From: Alteromonas sp. a30
Lineage (GTDB): Bacteria; Pseudomonadota; Gammaproteobacteria; Enterobacterales; Alteromonadaceae
Length of the DNA: 64,000 nt
Assembly (NCBI RefSeq): GCF_026788005.1
Contig: NZ_JABEPE010000005.1
Coordinates: forward strand, 124,001 to 188,000
Direction of reading: 5' to 3'
Shown here: positions 46,301 to 56,600 of the stretch, in pieces
Position numbering within the stretch: the stretch's first letter is position 1
Layout of the letters: every line of letters starts with the position of its first letter
Program-made: the position numbers and the translations under genes
Notes under the pieces: model-generated
What the model was told of the DNA's origin: nothing
The model's database searches: none
What the model saw: the letters and a program-made list of their open reading frames with translations, nothing else

Positions 46301-47307
46301 ATGTAATCAGTTGGAGCGTGTTATTGAACGATTTAATGACTCTGCTTTCTTCCGACAACGCCTCTGGCGAGCCTACCCCGTTGCCAGCAAAAACCCTGAG
46401 TCAACAAGTGTGGAACCAAGCCTTGTTAGCGCATGCAGATTCCGCGCAAGTGCAGGATAACAAAGATTACTGGCTGGAAATGGCGCAACAAAGCTGGACT
46501 TTCCCTGAGCTAGATAAACCCGCCGGTAAAGTAGCCGACGCGCAGATCATTCATCAACGCCTTGAGGCGTCGCTCACGCACCAATTACTGCACGATGCGA
46601 ATTCGGCCTTCACCACCGAGCCACAGCATTTGTTAATTAGCGCGCTCACCCTTGCCACAGACAACTGGGCCGGAGTTGGCAAGCGTTTATTGAACTTGGA
46701 AAGTCACGGCCGTGAGCCTTTGGCTAATACGCCAGAGCCTTCAGCTAATAAAGAACCGGGTAGAACCGTTGGCTGGTTTACCAGCACCAGTCCATTCCTG
46801 CTAACCAGTGAAGGCGCAAGCAGTGAAAAACTGAGCACCGCAGATTTAATTAAAGACGTAAAAGACCGACTGCGCCGCGTGCCGGGCAACGGTCGCGACT
46901 ACGGCTTACTGCGCTGGTTATCCACACAAACCAGCGACGCCGAAAAACAACAACTGGCACAGCTACAACCGCACATCGGCTTTAACTACCTTGGTTTGCT
47001 TGATGGCAACCAACAGGTGCAGCCGTTAGATCGTAGCGTAACCACCAGCAGCGAGTTTGAACAAACGCTGCCGTTAGATTTAGTGCTGTTCGTACGCGAT
47101 GAGCAATTAACGTTAGAACTCATGTACGACAGCCAGCGAATTGATTCGCAACAGGCCAACGCGTTGTTAACTCACTACACCGAAGCATTAGCACAGATTG
47201 TTAGCTTCTGTACGGGTCAGCAACACAGTGAAAAAACGGCCACTGATTTTACCGTCACTGAACTGGATCAGGACGAGTTTGACGACATTCTGGATGACAT
47301 TTTCTAA
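40348..47307 (+). CDS. Hybrid PKS-NRPS: KS-ACP-C-A-PCP-E
   Basis: Starts with GTG (GGAG eight bases upstream). Of 2319 residues, 1-40 form a docking helix. KS 49-465 with Cys214 in DTSCSSG and a complete ESHGTGT/NIGH set, so it should elongate. No AT or reducing domain. ACP 675-750 with Ser713. Condensation 790-1225 with HHIVTDG (second His926). Adenylation 1240-1750 (YTSGTTGKPKG at about 1398) with pocket D-G-A-F-F-G-V-V, pointing to a hydrophobic residue such as Ile, Val or Leu. PCP with Ser1787 in GGDSIKG, the form that precedes epimerases. Epimerization domain 1830-2290 with HHLVVDVISW and VPGNGRDYGLLRW. The tail ends DDILDDIF. It likely adds an unreduced C2 unit and then a D-amino acid. 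Confidence 0.93.
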   Translation: MTQQTADNKKDLMRYLIEQVKAGSLPKDKAVEFLKVVDGVKPENAAAQDIAIVGMACRFPEADTKEAFWDNLASGKNSIRPFPEKRREQLLSIEDDDIELFNGGFLNSVEDFDNDYFSIPPAIAKHMDPYHRLFLQSLIETIEDAGYNRTDLQGKNVGIYAGNDHTHRLFSNYLSFIEDKDFNSITGSWTAVFASRLAYLLNLQGPALVIDTSCSSGLVAMDYAIKGLQAGDCESALVGAANLFFAPGKGIVGDVENDDFMVRTFDNRASGTVWGEGVASFLLKTVEQAEKDGDDIYAVIKGIAVNNDGASNGITAPNARAQQDVLQKAWKKAGISPEQLSYIESHGTGTNLGDPIEIRGLSNAVAKHTQRKQFCGIGSVKTNIGHTVATAGLASLSKVLLSYKHQQLPPSLNFNVPNLFIDFTNSPVYVNDTLASWPVSDQPRYAGISSFSLSGTNCHLVLQDYVKQTSEVKRNSSEQPLLLVISARNNALLQQTAQRYLDFIDAEQPDLYHLCFTAAHGREQHQHRIAIVVSSLNEATQALALIAQADTAGIDKNSNIITLQSAGESKLSGSQLDKHAKALIQEAETNRQSIDVKAIATAFVQGARVNWLPLFAESDRKRVHLPAQPFKEEAFWLLPKKRVVSTQQAQNDADETAEILAEISGKPARIEGVANDDSLNGLAAKFVAYVIAETLGYNDLSVSSDYYALGGDSITSTKITHILSDLLPIEVQANDLLAAENIGAFVARVTEIILVSPEACNMLTSKQPKGQQQPSSGANAIVTLPKQAHYPLSRAQQRMYVLAGLAPNSTAYNVNAVVEISELPDLTETENLFNQLISRHESLRTGFKMQGETPVQVIVPKTSTSAHIKVTHTKLSNAHDSIDAAVQQWASDFIQPFDLTTPPLMRLGFASSTDNSRHYMILDMHHIVTDGTSMGLLIGEYMQLAAEQELAPLTLQYKDFAQWHNQQMPLLENKHQAYWLERFAEEVPEAQLPLDFPRPAFQKFDGHKVQSVLSRDLLARCKTFAASEGISLFMMLSAVFRVLMAKYQVANDLVLGTPVAGRNRRELQSMIGMFVNTVALRYQLDQTHSFSEILQGVKQHTLADFAHQDYPFELLPEQLDIPRNNAKNPLFDIYFVLQNEDMGLDGDGVNMLPVDTGIARFDLTVVCRELKNQSAQHGMTIDWEYATSLFSARTIERMAMHFEQVLEQLLSQPNVAVSEISCLTVDEYQKLVVDFNQTETDYPSDAPVQQLFEQQVAQHPDAVAFRYVENGDNVAVELTYTQLNNAANQLAHKLIAEGIQTQQVVALYLPRSVDMAIAILATLKAGATYVPIDSANPEDRNQGILEDSGAALMLSHSSMTPLNAPVPTLQVDELDLSAQSTENPPTLNNGESLIYLMYTSGTTGKPKGTQIRHKSVTRVVCNTNYMTLSPSDVCLQISSFAFDGCVADFYGALLNGAKVILTSKEDTLEPATLAKVIRSQQVTSMFVTTALFNIIADNILDSLGSIENIMFGGEAVSVQHVVKAYQQLGAGKLIHVYGPTESTVFATGYVINDLPDSPVTIPIGPAIANTRVYVLDDFLRPVPAGISGELFIGGDGIALGYLNRPDLTDERFIASPFVEGDRLYRTGDVVTCLDDGSIVYQSRKDHQVKIRGFRIELDEIKAILNQYDGVIDSIVTADPDDSGTRQLLSWIMVESPESFDAQALLAHLRSTLPDYMIPAAITPMAEFPLNNNGKLDKAKLPAPQLSSGEKVAARDDVEQTMLDVWQDILQTQEIGVTDNFFSIGGDSIKGIQVVARLQERGINLDTATLFQHQNIEALAKHTALNNQSMQISQAPCEGELILNPVQRWFMDSVNQQGLSAAAYNQFNQAMWIALDASEAIGEAQLERALQQLCEHHDMLRVAFSVNANADQPAIFDSLSHQAFVINSTNVSDTQLASSETQAFAQSIQQHINIERGIHVSAGLLSSTKDSAQQALIIAIHHLVVDVISWSVLLNDLMTLLSSDNASGEPTPLPAKTLSQQVWNQALLAHADSAQVQDNKDYWLEMAQQSWTFPELDKPAGKVADAQIIHQRLEASLTHQLLHDANSAFTTEPQHLLISALTLATDNWAGVGKRLLNLESHGREPLANTPEPSANKEPGRTVGWFTSTSPFLLTSEGASSEKLSTADLIKDVKDRLRRVPGNGRDYGLLRWLSTQTSDAEKQQLAQLQPHIGFNYLGLLDGNQQVQPLDRSVTTSSEFEQTLPLDLVLFVRDEQLTLELMYDSQRIDSQQANALLTHYTEALAQIVSFCTGQQHSEKTATDFTVTELDQDEFDDILDDIF

Positions 47308-47356
47308 ACACGGTTTAGATCTAATTTCGCTATAAAAACTATTACCGGAAAGCATT

Positions 47357-50300
47357 ATGACTGTATCGCAAAACTTGGCAAACGAACTTAGCAAAGAGAA
47401 TATCGAAAACATCTTCGGTCTTGCGCCCATGCAACGCGGGATGTTAGTGCAATATGCTAAAGACCCTGAAACAACAGCCTATATTGAACAGTTTGACTTT
47501 CAGTTAAGCGGACCGGTTGACCATAAACGGCTCGAACAAGCGTTAAATTTGGTGGTGCAAAAATACGCGGTTTTGCGCACGATTTTCAGTTTTCGTAAAA
47601 CCGATGAACCTCGCCAAATCATCCTGAAACAGCGCACAGTCACGCTCAATCAACAGGATTTTTCCAGCGCAGACGAGCAAGGCATTGAGACATGGAAAAC
47701 ACAGGAAAGAGCCAAAGGCTTCGACCTATCACAAGACTTACTCATGCGTACCGCCTTGTTAAAACACGGCGACAATCAACACCGCTTAGTCGTGACGTTC
47801 CACCACATTATTCTTGATGGTTGGTGCATCGGATTAGTGTTTGGTGATCTATTTAGTTTTTACGAGATGTTAGCGGAAAAACCCGTTGAAGCACTAGCCA
47901 ACGACCCTTCCGTACCGCTCCAAGAGCCGCATCAATACGCAAGTTTCATTCAGTGGTTAGGGCAACAAAATAACGAAGCGGGTAATACCTACTGGAAAGA
48001 GGTGCTTGCCGATTATGAAGCCGAAGTAGGTATTCCGTGGTACGACTGCGCTGTAACCGACAGCCCAGAAGACAGCATCACACAAACCCATTTGTTCGAA
48101 CTGGACGACAAGCTCACAGCCCAAATTGATGCCATTGCCAAGCAGCATCAAATTACCTTTAACAGCGTATTCCAAGCCGCTTGGGGCGTGTTATTGCAAA
48201 AGTACAATAATACTCAAGATGCGGTATTTGGTGCCGTCGTTAGTGGTCGTCCGGCGGCACTGGCGGGCGTGGCCGATATGGTGGGTTTGTTCATTAACAC
48301 CCAACCTTTACGCGTAAAGGCCGAATCAACAGACAGCTTTATTACTGTAGCCAAAGCTGTTCACCAACAGTTGATTAACTCTAGCCAGTATGAATTTATG
48401 GCCTTGCACGACGTGCAAAAACAATCGCCCTTAGGTAACGACTTGCTGAATCATGTGGTGGCATTTGAAAACTACCCGATTGCTGATCGCATGAAGGAGG
48501 TTGCCAGCAGCGACGATCCAAACCTATTGAGCGTGAACGACGTAGTGGTTTACGAGCAAACCAATTACGATTTCAATCTGATCGTCAACCCCGGCATACG
48601 TACCAAAATTAACTTCACTTACAACGCTGCACGTTTTAGTGAAAACCAAATGTTGCAGCTTCAGCGTGGACTCGAAACCCTTATTCAAGCCATTGCCAAT
48701 CAACCAGAATCTGCCATTAGCGCACTTTCGATTTGCAGCGAAAATGAACGTGACACGGTATTAAATCGCTTTAACGATACCAAAGTAGATTACCCTTCCG
48801 ACCTCACAGTGCCGGAGCTTTTCGAACAAACTGTAGCAGAATTTGGGGATCGCATAGCCCTGACAGGTGACAAGCAAAAATACACCTACAACGAATTACG
48901 CCAACACGTCATTAACATGGCATCACGCTTAGTCGCGCAAGGTGTTCAACCGGGCGATACGGTGGCGGTTTTGTTGCCCCGCTGCCCCGATGTCATCATG
49001 ACCATTTTAGCCGTGCAATATGCTGGCGCGGCGTGGTTGCCACTGGATATTAAAGCCCCCGCCGAGCGCTTAGCCTTTATTCTGGAAAACGCAGAAAGTA
49101 AGTTAGTGATTAGTCATGGAGACTACGTAAGTGCGTTGCCAGCCAGTGTTAGCCGCATATTAGTTGAGTCGCTGTCTGATTCCGAAAATGCATCGGATGC
49201 AGGTTTTCCCAAAGCGCTCACACCAGAAAGTCCGGCCTACATCATGTATACCTCTGGCTCTACCGGCCAGCCAAAAGGCTGTACCGTTATTCAGAAGAAT
49301 ATTGTGCGTTTGGTGAAAAACACCAACTTCGCAACCTTCGATGAGAAGCAAGTGATTTTGTCGACAGGTGCGCCAGTATTCGATGCCACCACCTTTGAAT
49401 ATTGGGGCGCGTTATTAAATGGCGGCAAGCTGTGCATGTACGACGACAGCGTGATTTTAGACGCCAGCCGTTTAAAAATGCTGTTTGCCATGGAGCAAGT
49501 CACTACCATCTGGTTAACCGCAGCACTCTTTAACCAGCTTGTGGATACCGATATCACGTTATTCTCCAACATTAAACAACTGTTAGTTGGCGGCGATGTG
49601 GTGTCATTGGTTCACACCCGCAAGGTGCTAGAAGCCAACCCGAACATACACATCGTTAACGGCTACGGACCTACAGAAAACACCACGTTCAGCGCCACTT
49701 ATCACATTGCCGAACCGTCTGAGTTCCGTTTCCCTATCGGAAAACCTATCAATAACTCCACCTGTTACATCGTGGATGAGCAACTCAACTTGCTACCACC
49801 GGGCGCTTATGGCGAGTTATGCGTGGGTGGTGATGGCGTAGCCCAAGGCTATATCAAACGACCAGAATTGAATGAACAAATGTTCGTTGATAACCCGTTT
49901 GAACCCGGTGAGCGTTTGTACCGTACCGGCGACATTGTACGGTGGCTGCCCGATGGCAACATCGACCTTCAAGGTCGCAAAGACTTCCAACACAAAATTC
50001 GCGGTTTCCGTATCGAGCTTGGCGAAATTGAATGGGCCATCAACCGTGTTGAAGGCGTTACGGAATCCATCGTGATGGTAAAAGAAGATGAAAACGCAGG
50101 TAAACAGCTTCACGCTTGGTTTGTCAGCGAATCGCCCACCATCGACGAAAAGAAAGTGCGTCAGAAGTTACTTCAGCAATTGCCGGGTTACATGGTGCCG
50201 GGCCACATGATGCGTTTAGACAAATTCCCGCTCAATACCAACGGCAAAGTCGACCGTAACCAGCTTCGCGAAATGCAAGCTGTGAAACTCAGTAACGACA

Positions 50301-50638
50301 ACGCGGTTGCACCAAGAAATGATATTGAGCGTTCAATTGCTGACATTTGCCAACAGGTGCTTGGCCTTGACCAAATTAGTGTGTTCGACAATTTCTTTGA
50401 TGTCGGCGCAGACTCGCTGAACCTGATCACCATTAACAACCGCTTGAAAAAAGCGCTTGAAAAAGACATTCCGGTGACAGCCATGTTTGAGCACACCTCG
50501 GTAGCGCGTCTTGCAGACTATTTAAACCCGAATGAAGAAGCACAAAAACAGCAGCAAGCAGAAGAAGCGGAAGGCTTAAATAACGCCCGCAAGAACCTAA
50601 TGAAATCCCGTAAACTACAACGAGCGATGGAAGATTAA
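47357..50638 (+). CDS. NRPS module C-A-PCP, predicted valine-specific
   Basis: A 1093-residue single module. The N-terminus ENIENIFGLAPMQRGML resembles communication (docking) acceptors placed before condensation domains. Condensation domain 10-440 with HHIILDGW (second His150); following an epimerase, it should be a D-to-L type. Adenylation domain 455-985 with YTSGSTGQPKG at 631. Pocket residues by alignment to GrsA are D-A-F-W-V-G-G-T, nearly identical to the classical valine code. PCP 985-1055 with Ser1020 in GADSL. The last base of the stop codon is the first base of the next start (TAATG). Confidence 0.95.
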   Translation: MTVSQNLANELSKENIENIFGLAPMQRGMLVQYAKDPETTAYIEQFDFQLSGPVDHKRLEQALNLVVQKYAVLRTIFSFRKTDEPRQIILKQRTVTLNQQDFSSADEQGIETWKTQERAKGFDLSQDLLMRTALLKHGDNQHRLVVTFHHIILDGWCIGLVFGDLFSFYEMLAEKPVEALANDPSVPLQEPHQYASFIQWLGQQNNEAGNTYWKEVLADYEAEVGIPWYDCAVTDSPEDSITQTHLFELDDKLTAQIDAIAKQHQITFNSVFQAAWGVLLQKYNNTQDAVFGAVVSGRPAALAGVADMVGLFINTQPLRVKAESTDSFITVAKAVHQQLINSSQYEFMALHDVQKQSPLGNDLLNHVVAFENYPIADRMKEVASSDDPNLLSVNDVVVYEQTNYDFNLIVNPGIRTKINFTYNAARFSENQMLQLQRGLETLIQAIANQPESAISALSICSENERDTVLNRFNDTKVDYPSDLTVPELFEQTVAEFGDRIALTGDKQKYTYNELRQHVINMASRLVAQGVQPGDTVAVLLPRCPDVIMTILAVQYAGAAWLPLDIKAPAERLAFILENAESKLVISHGDYVSALPASVSRILVESLSDSENASDAGFPKALTPESPAYIMYTSGSTGQPKGCTVIQKNIVRLVKNTNFATFDEKQVILSTGAPVFDATTFEYWGALLNGGKLCMYDDSVILDASRLKMLFAMEQVTTIWLTAALFNQLVDTDITLFSNIKQLLVGGDVVSLVHTRKVLEANPNIHIVNGYGPTENTTFSATYHIAEPSEFRFPIGKPINNSTCYIVDEQLNLLPPGAYGELCVGGDGVAQGYIKRPELNEQMFVDNPFEPGERLYRTGDIVRWLPDGNIDLQGRKDFQHKIRGFRIELGEIEWAINRVEGVTESIVMVKEDENAGKQLHAWFVSESPTIDEKKVRQKLLQQLPGYMVPGHMMRLDKFPLNTNGKVDRNQLREMQAVKLSNDNAVAPRNDIERSIADICQQVLGLDQISVFDNFFDVGADSLNLITINNRLKKALEKDIPVTAMFEHTSVARLADYLNPNEEAQKQQQAEEAEGLNNARKNLMKSRKLQRAMED

Positions 50639-53600
50639 TGGCTATTAAAACTCACCGCACAGGCTTTGAAGTCGCCGTCATAGGGATGGCTGGCGCGTTT
50701 CCGGGCGCAAGCTCCATAGATGAATTTTGGCAAAACTTGGTATCTGGCCAAGACTGTATTGATGTGCTCACGGATGAGGAATTATTGTCGGCTGGCGTCG
50801 AGCCCTCGTTATTAGAAAACCCAAACTATGTGCGCGCCAAAGGCGTGTTCCCGAACCTCGATAAATTCGACGCAGATTTCTTCGGCTATACTCCGGGTGA
50901 CGTCACCATGATGGACCCGCAGGTGCGTATGTTGCACCAAGGTGTGTATCACGCCTTAGAAGACGCAGGTTATGCCAACGACACCCAAGGTAAGAAACGC
51001 AATATTGGCCTGTTTGCTGGGGCATCCGGTAACTTTACTTGGGAATTAGACACCTTCTTGCAAGCCACGCAATCCGCCGCTGGGCAATTTGCCGCGTTGC
51101 AATTAAACGACAAAGATTTCCTTGCGACGCGTTTGGCCTACAAACTGAATTTACACGGCCCTGCGATTTCCATTCATACTGCGTGTTCCACCTCTTTATT
51201 AGCGGTAGATATGGCGTGCCGTCATATTTATACCGGCGCTTGTAATATGGCGGTTGCCGCTGGCGTGGGTTTAACCCTGCCAAGCAAAAATGGTTACGGC
51301 TATGAAGATGGCATGATTAAATCCGCCGACGGCAAATGCCGCGCCTTTTCTGAAGACGCCAACGGCACCATTGAAGGCAATGGTATGGCGGCCATCGTGG
51401 TGAAATCCTTAGAAGATGCCGAAGCTGATGGCGATCACATTTATGCGATTATTCGCGGCAGTGCAATCAACAACGACGGTGAGCGCAAAGTAGGCTACAC
51501 CGCGCCAAGCGTTGAAGGCCAAGCAGAAGTCATTCGTCGCGCCTTATTCTTAGCGGAAGTTGAAGCGGACTCAATTAGTTATGTTGAAGCCCACGGCACC
51601 GGCACCAACTTAGGCGACCCGGTAGAAATTGAAGCGCTGAAAAAGGCTTTCCGTACCGATAAACAGCATTTTTGTGGCATTGGTTCGTTAAAATCCAACA
51701 TTGGTCATATGGACACCGCCGCAGGCGCAGGTTCTTTCATTAAAACCGTGTTGTCGTTACAACATAAAACCATTCCACCTTCCATTAACATCACCGAGCC
51801 GAATAAGAAAATTGATTTCAGCAGCGGGCCATTTTATCTAGTGGATGAAACCACTCAATGGCAACGTTTAGCGGATGCAGAAAACCCCACAGACCAATTA
51901 CCGCTTCGCGCAGGTGTTAGCTCTTTCGGAATTGGTGGCACCAACGTACATGTGATTTTAGAAGAAGCGCCAGAAAGCCAATCTGGTGAATTCGACAAGC
52001 CCTTGCACGTACTGTCGCTGGCGGCTGCCGACAAAGACGGCCTAAGCCGTATTCAGCAGCAATTAGCCGACTTTTTACAGCAACACCCAGACACCAACCC
52101 AGCGGATTTATGCTGGACATGGCACGCTGGCCGTGGCGGTTTACCCGTACGCCAAGCCATTGTTTTTAACGATGTTGCTACGCTGAGCGAATCGCTGAAA
52201 AGCAATCAATACAACCCCGAACTGATGGCTAAAGATCAGCTTACTCAAGCAAGAACCGCCTTTATGTTCCCGGGACAAGGCACGCAATACGCGGCCATGA
52301 GTCAACAGCTTTATCATGCCCTGCCTGAATACGCAGCAGCATTAAATAGCTGTTTAGAAAGTTGCGACGCTCAAGGTTTGCCAGTGAGAGCCTTGTTATT
52401 GGGTGAGGCCAACGATAATAGCAAAGCCCAGATAGACCAAACCCACATGACTCAAGTGTGTTTGTTCGTGGTGGAATATGCCCTAGCCAAAACGCTAATG
52501 GATTACGGCGTGAAACCGGATGTGATGATTGGTCACAGCTTAGGAGAATTTGTTGCCGCGACCCTTGCAGGCGTATTCACCTTAAAAGATGCCATTGCCA
52601 CAGTAAGCTTGCGCGGCAAGCTAATGCAGTCGATGGATGCGGGAGCAATGTTGGCGGTGAACTGCGACGAAGCCACGCTAACACCTTTCCTTGAAGAAGC
52701 CCTTAGCGAGAAAGAAGCCCTTAGCGAGAAAGGAGCCTTCAGCGAAAAAGGCGGGCTTAGCGAACAAGTGAATTTAGCGGCAGTTAATGGACCAAAACAA
52801 TGCACAGTAGCCGGCACGTTCGCCGGTATTGAAGCATTTTCGCAGCAACTATCCGAAAAAGACATTAAAAACAAAATCCTCAACACTTCCCATGCGTTCC
52901 ACTCTTTTATGATGGAACCAATGCTGCAAGAGTTTGGCGATTTTGTTGCGGCGTTGCCATTAAACGCGCCCAGCATGAGTTACTACTCTAACGTGACCGG
53001 AGAGCTAATTAGCGCTGAACAAGCCACCGATGCAAGCTACTGGCAACAGCACATTCGCCAAGCCGTGCGTTTTCATCAAGGCATTGCCCAAATTTGCTCG
53101 GACCCAACCACCCTATTGATTGAAGTGGGTCCGGGTACGGTGCTCACCGCCTTTGCCAAACAAGCTGCTGGCAAGCCCATTCGCACTATCTCTACCTTAG
53201 CCTCAGCTTCGGTGAAAACAAGCGCAAATGAAAACGCCGCTAATGACCTGCAACTTTTTGCCCAAGCTCTTGGTGACATTCAAGCCAATGGTGTTAACGT
53301 GGATTGGAAGGTATGGTACGGCGTTACCGAAGATACACCAACCAAACGCCAAAAACTGCGCTTGCCACTGTATCCGTTTGCACAACGAGAATTCCCTATT
53401 GGGCGAGGCGATATTGGCACCTTATTAACCAGTTTAGACCTTGACGATAGCGCCGCCTCAACATCATCGGCAAAAATGACCGTGCCAACGGAAGTTGCAG
53501 GGCCACATAGCTTTACATGGCAAAAAGCCCTCGCACCGGTGCAACAATATAGCGAAGGCGTGCAACCTTGTTTGTATTTCCAAAACGATAACAGCAAACC

Positions 53601-56600
53601 TGCGTTAATTAGCGCTATTGGCGGCTTGCGTGTATCCCATGTGATGCATGGCATAAACCCAGAGTTGGGCGATTTATCCCTTGGTAACAACAAATACAAG
53701 GCCGATTTAGATTCACCCGCGTCTATCAGACGTTTATTGACGCTATTACGTCGCCTAGATGACATTCCCGACTTGTTAGTCACCCTAACCGACTTAAGCA
53801 AAACGCCATCACTCACCGCCATGCAGCAACGAGCGAGCGCGTTATGTAAGGTGTTGAAGGAAGATTATCCAAATCAGACATTTACGCTAATGCTGTTGGT
53901 ACAATCAAAATCGCCACTGGATGAAGCGAGCGAGCAATTGGTGGCGCTATGGCAGCGTCAATTACAAGCCAGTTTGGAAAAAATCAATGTGCGCGTCGTT
54001 TACGTGCCAGCGGATACTAAACCCGCATTAATTCAGGCAATGGCGAAGAAGCTAGAACGTGAAATTTTTGATGAGCAAGCACAAAACGCCATCATTCGCT
54101 TGACCCTGCGTGACCGCTATTCCTATGAACTAGCCGCTGATGACCACTATCGAGTTGGCAACCTGCGTTTCAACCGTCAGAACATGGCATTGTTAATACC
54201 GCAAGGTTATCCCGTTGAAACTTTGCAGCAACGGTTACAGCTTGCCTCTGGCGCAGCGATCACTCCGGTTGAGTTAAGCTTAAATAAACCCATTACCCCG
54301 GCAATTACACAGTCGCTAGAGCAAATTACTGCGGGATTGCGTGATACCCAGCTTTCTTGGCAAGAGCATTACCAACTACCAGATTTAACCGAAGCGCATC
54401 ACTTAGTCGATGAATATTGTATGTCGTGGCTTTCCAGTTTCTTGGTCGCGACTTCTCGCTTAAGCGTGGGCGATAGCGTTGACCGCGAAATGCTTATTCA
54501 GCGCTTAGATTTGCCTGAGCAATTGCATCGTTATGCCGACTACTTCATCCACATGTTGCAGCAAGATGGCTTTTTAACGCCAGCGGCGGCTGAAACAGAT
54601 AGCACTTTGCAAACCTACACCTTAACCAAAGCCTTGGATGAGGTGCGCCCGGCAGATGAAATCTTAAAAGACATTCAACAAATCACGCACCTTTTCGACG
54701 GTCAGCTTACGTTATTGCGTCACGCAGTTAACAGCTATGTGAAAGTGCTCAATAGCGAAATCCAGCCCATTGAAGTCTTGTATCCTGATGGTTCAAACCA
54801 ACTGATCCAAGACACCTACACAGGCTCCATTCAACAGGTCGAAGATGAGCTTATTATGAGCTTGTTTGAAGATGTGTTTAAACGCTTGATTTCCGGCGTT
54901 AATAGTATCCGTATTCTTGAAGTCGGTGGTGGCTGGGGCATGGCCATGCGCCGCATTATGCCGATGATGGCGAATGTAGGTCATGTAGAGTTCTGGTTCA
55001 CTGATGTTGGTAGCACCTTCCTTGCCGATGCCAAGCAATTCGCCATGGAGCAAGGTTACGACAACATGACCTTTGGTGTGTTCGATATTACCAAACCGGC
55101 GAAAAACCAAGGTTTACCGGAAGGTTACTTCGACCTAATTTACGCTTATAACGTGGTTCATGCCACCAAGCACATTGGTCAAGTTGCCACGAATTTAGAA
55201 CAGCTATTAAACGACCACGGTGTGTTCTGTTTGCTTGAACGGACTAACACACGTCGCTACGTTGACTTAGCGTGGGGCATGGCTGACGGTTGGTGGCATT
55301 TCGACCAAGACGAGCGCGCCCTTTCGCCGTTGGTTTCACTGCCGCGTTGGGAAGAAATTCTTGCTGCTGTGCCATTTGAAAGCGTGGCGACTTACCCGCG
55401 TGATGCAGCAACCCAGAACCGTACCGATGTAGGTTTGATTATTGCACAAGCGAAGTCAGGCCCAGAGCGTCAGATCAATCAAGATAGTATTTGGCGCAAC
55501 GCCCCAAGTGCGCTTGTTACCAATCAATTTGAAGGTCGCCAGTTAGATCATGTGCTCGTATTAGACACCGTATTGGCGGGTTATACCGACGCCTATACAC
55601 ATGTGAATGGTCATCCGCACCCGGGTTGGTTGGCTTATGAAAATTACTTTCAACAGGCGAGTCAGTGGTTGAAATCACAGCAAGGCCATGCCACTCACGT
55701 CGCGATTTTATCCGATGGGCAACTAGCCGAAGGCGCCTTCCATAACGATACCCGTTGGCATGCTGCCGATAAATTCCGCGCCTTAATGGCATCGCAAAGC
55801 GAAGGACTAACACCCGGGAATCAATACCTTGTGCCCTTCAGTGAAGCGTTAGAGCCAGCGGATGCATCACCGCTTTGGCATCATGTGCCTTCCGTGAGCG
55901 ACTTGCAGCATGCTTTTGCAGCCATGGATAGCGACTGGATTAGCGCCTGTGTACAACCAGCGCAATGCAGCATGATGCGCTTGCTTGAATCAGAGGATGC
56001 AGAAAGCGCCAACGCAGAATCCGAAGACACAGGTGTGTCAGGTGGCAAATCCGATTACGTTACCTTATTGGTCGACTTAATGAAGCCGCTATTTGGTTTA
56101 GACCACATCTCTGCCGAGGACGACTTCTTTGCCCTAGGTGGCGACTCGCTTAAAGTGGCACAGCTAACCACGGAATTAGAAAAACACGGCATTAAAATTA
56201 TGCCAAACGAAGTGTTTAACTTCCCGAAAGTGTCGCAACTTGCTAGCTATTTGCATCAAAATTATGGTGCTACATCGCGTCAGGTTGAAACCGATGAAGA
56301 ATTGATTGCTCACCTTCAACGCCAACTCGGTTTGCAAACCAGCATCAAGCAATACACTTTGTTAACAGATGCGCCAGCAGATACGGAAAGCGCCCATGAA
56401 GCGCCTATAGAGCGTGATATTCGCGTGCTGTATTTGGATGACAAAGACCTCACTGCCAGCAATCACAAAGGACAAGCGTTGGTCGATGAAATCCTTGCCT
56501 TGCACCTAGATAAACGCTTGCAACCGGACTACGTTTTCCCCGCGTCTAAAATGTTAAACAAAGACGGCAGCAACAGCCGCTTCCAACAAAGCGAATTTGA

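Noticed and set aside
53280-53822. 180-codon antisense open frame inside the last PKS gene
   Set aside because: It overlaps the post-AT region on the opposite strand and has no start signal or family resemblance.
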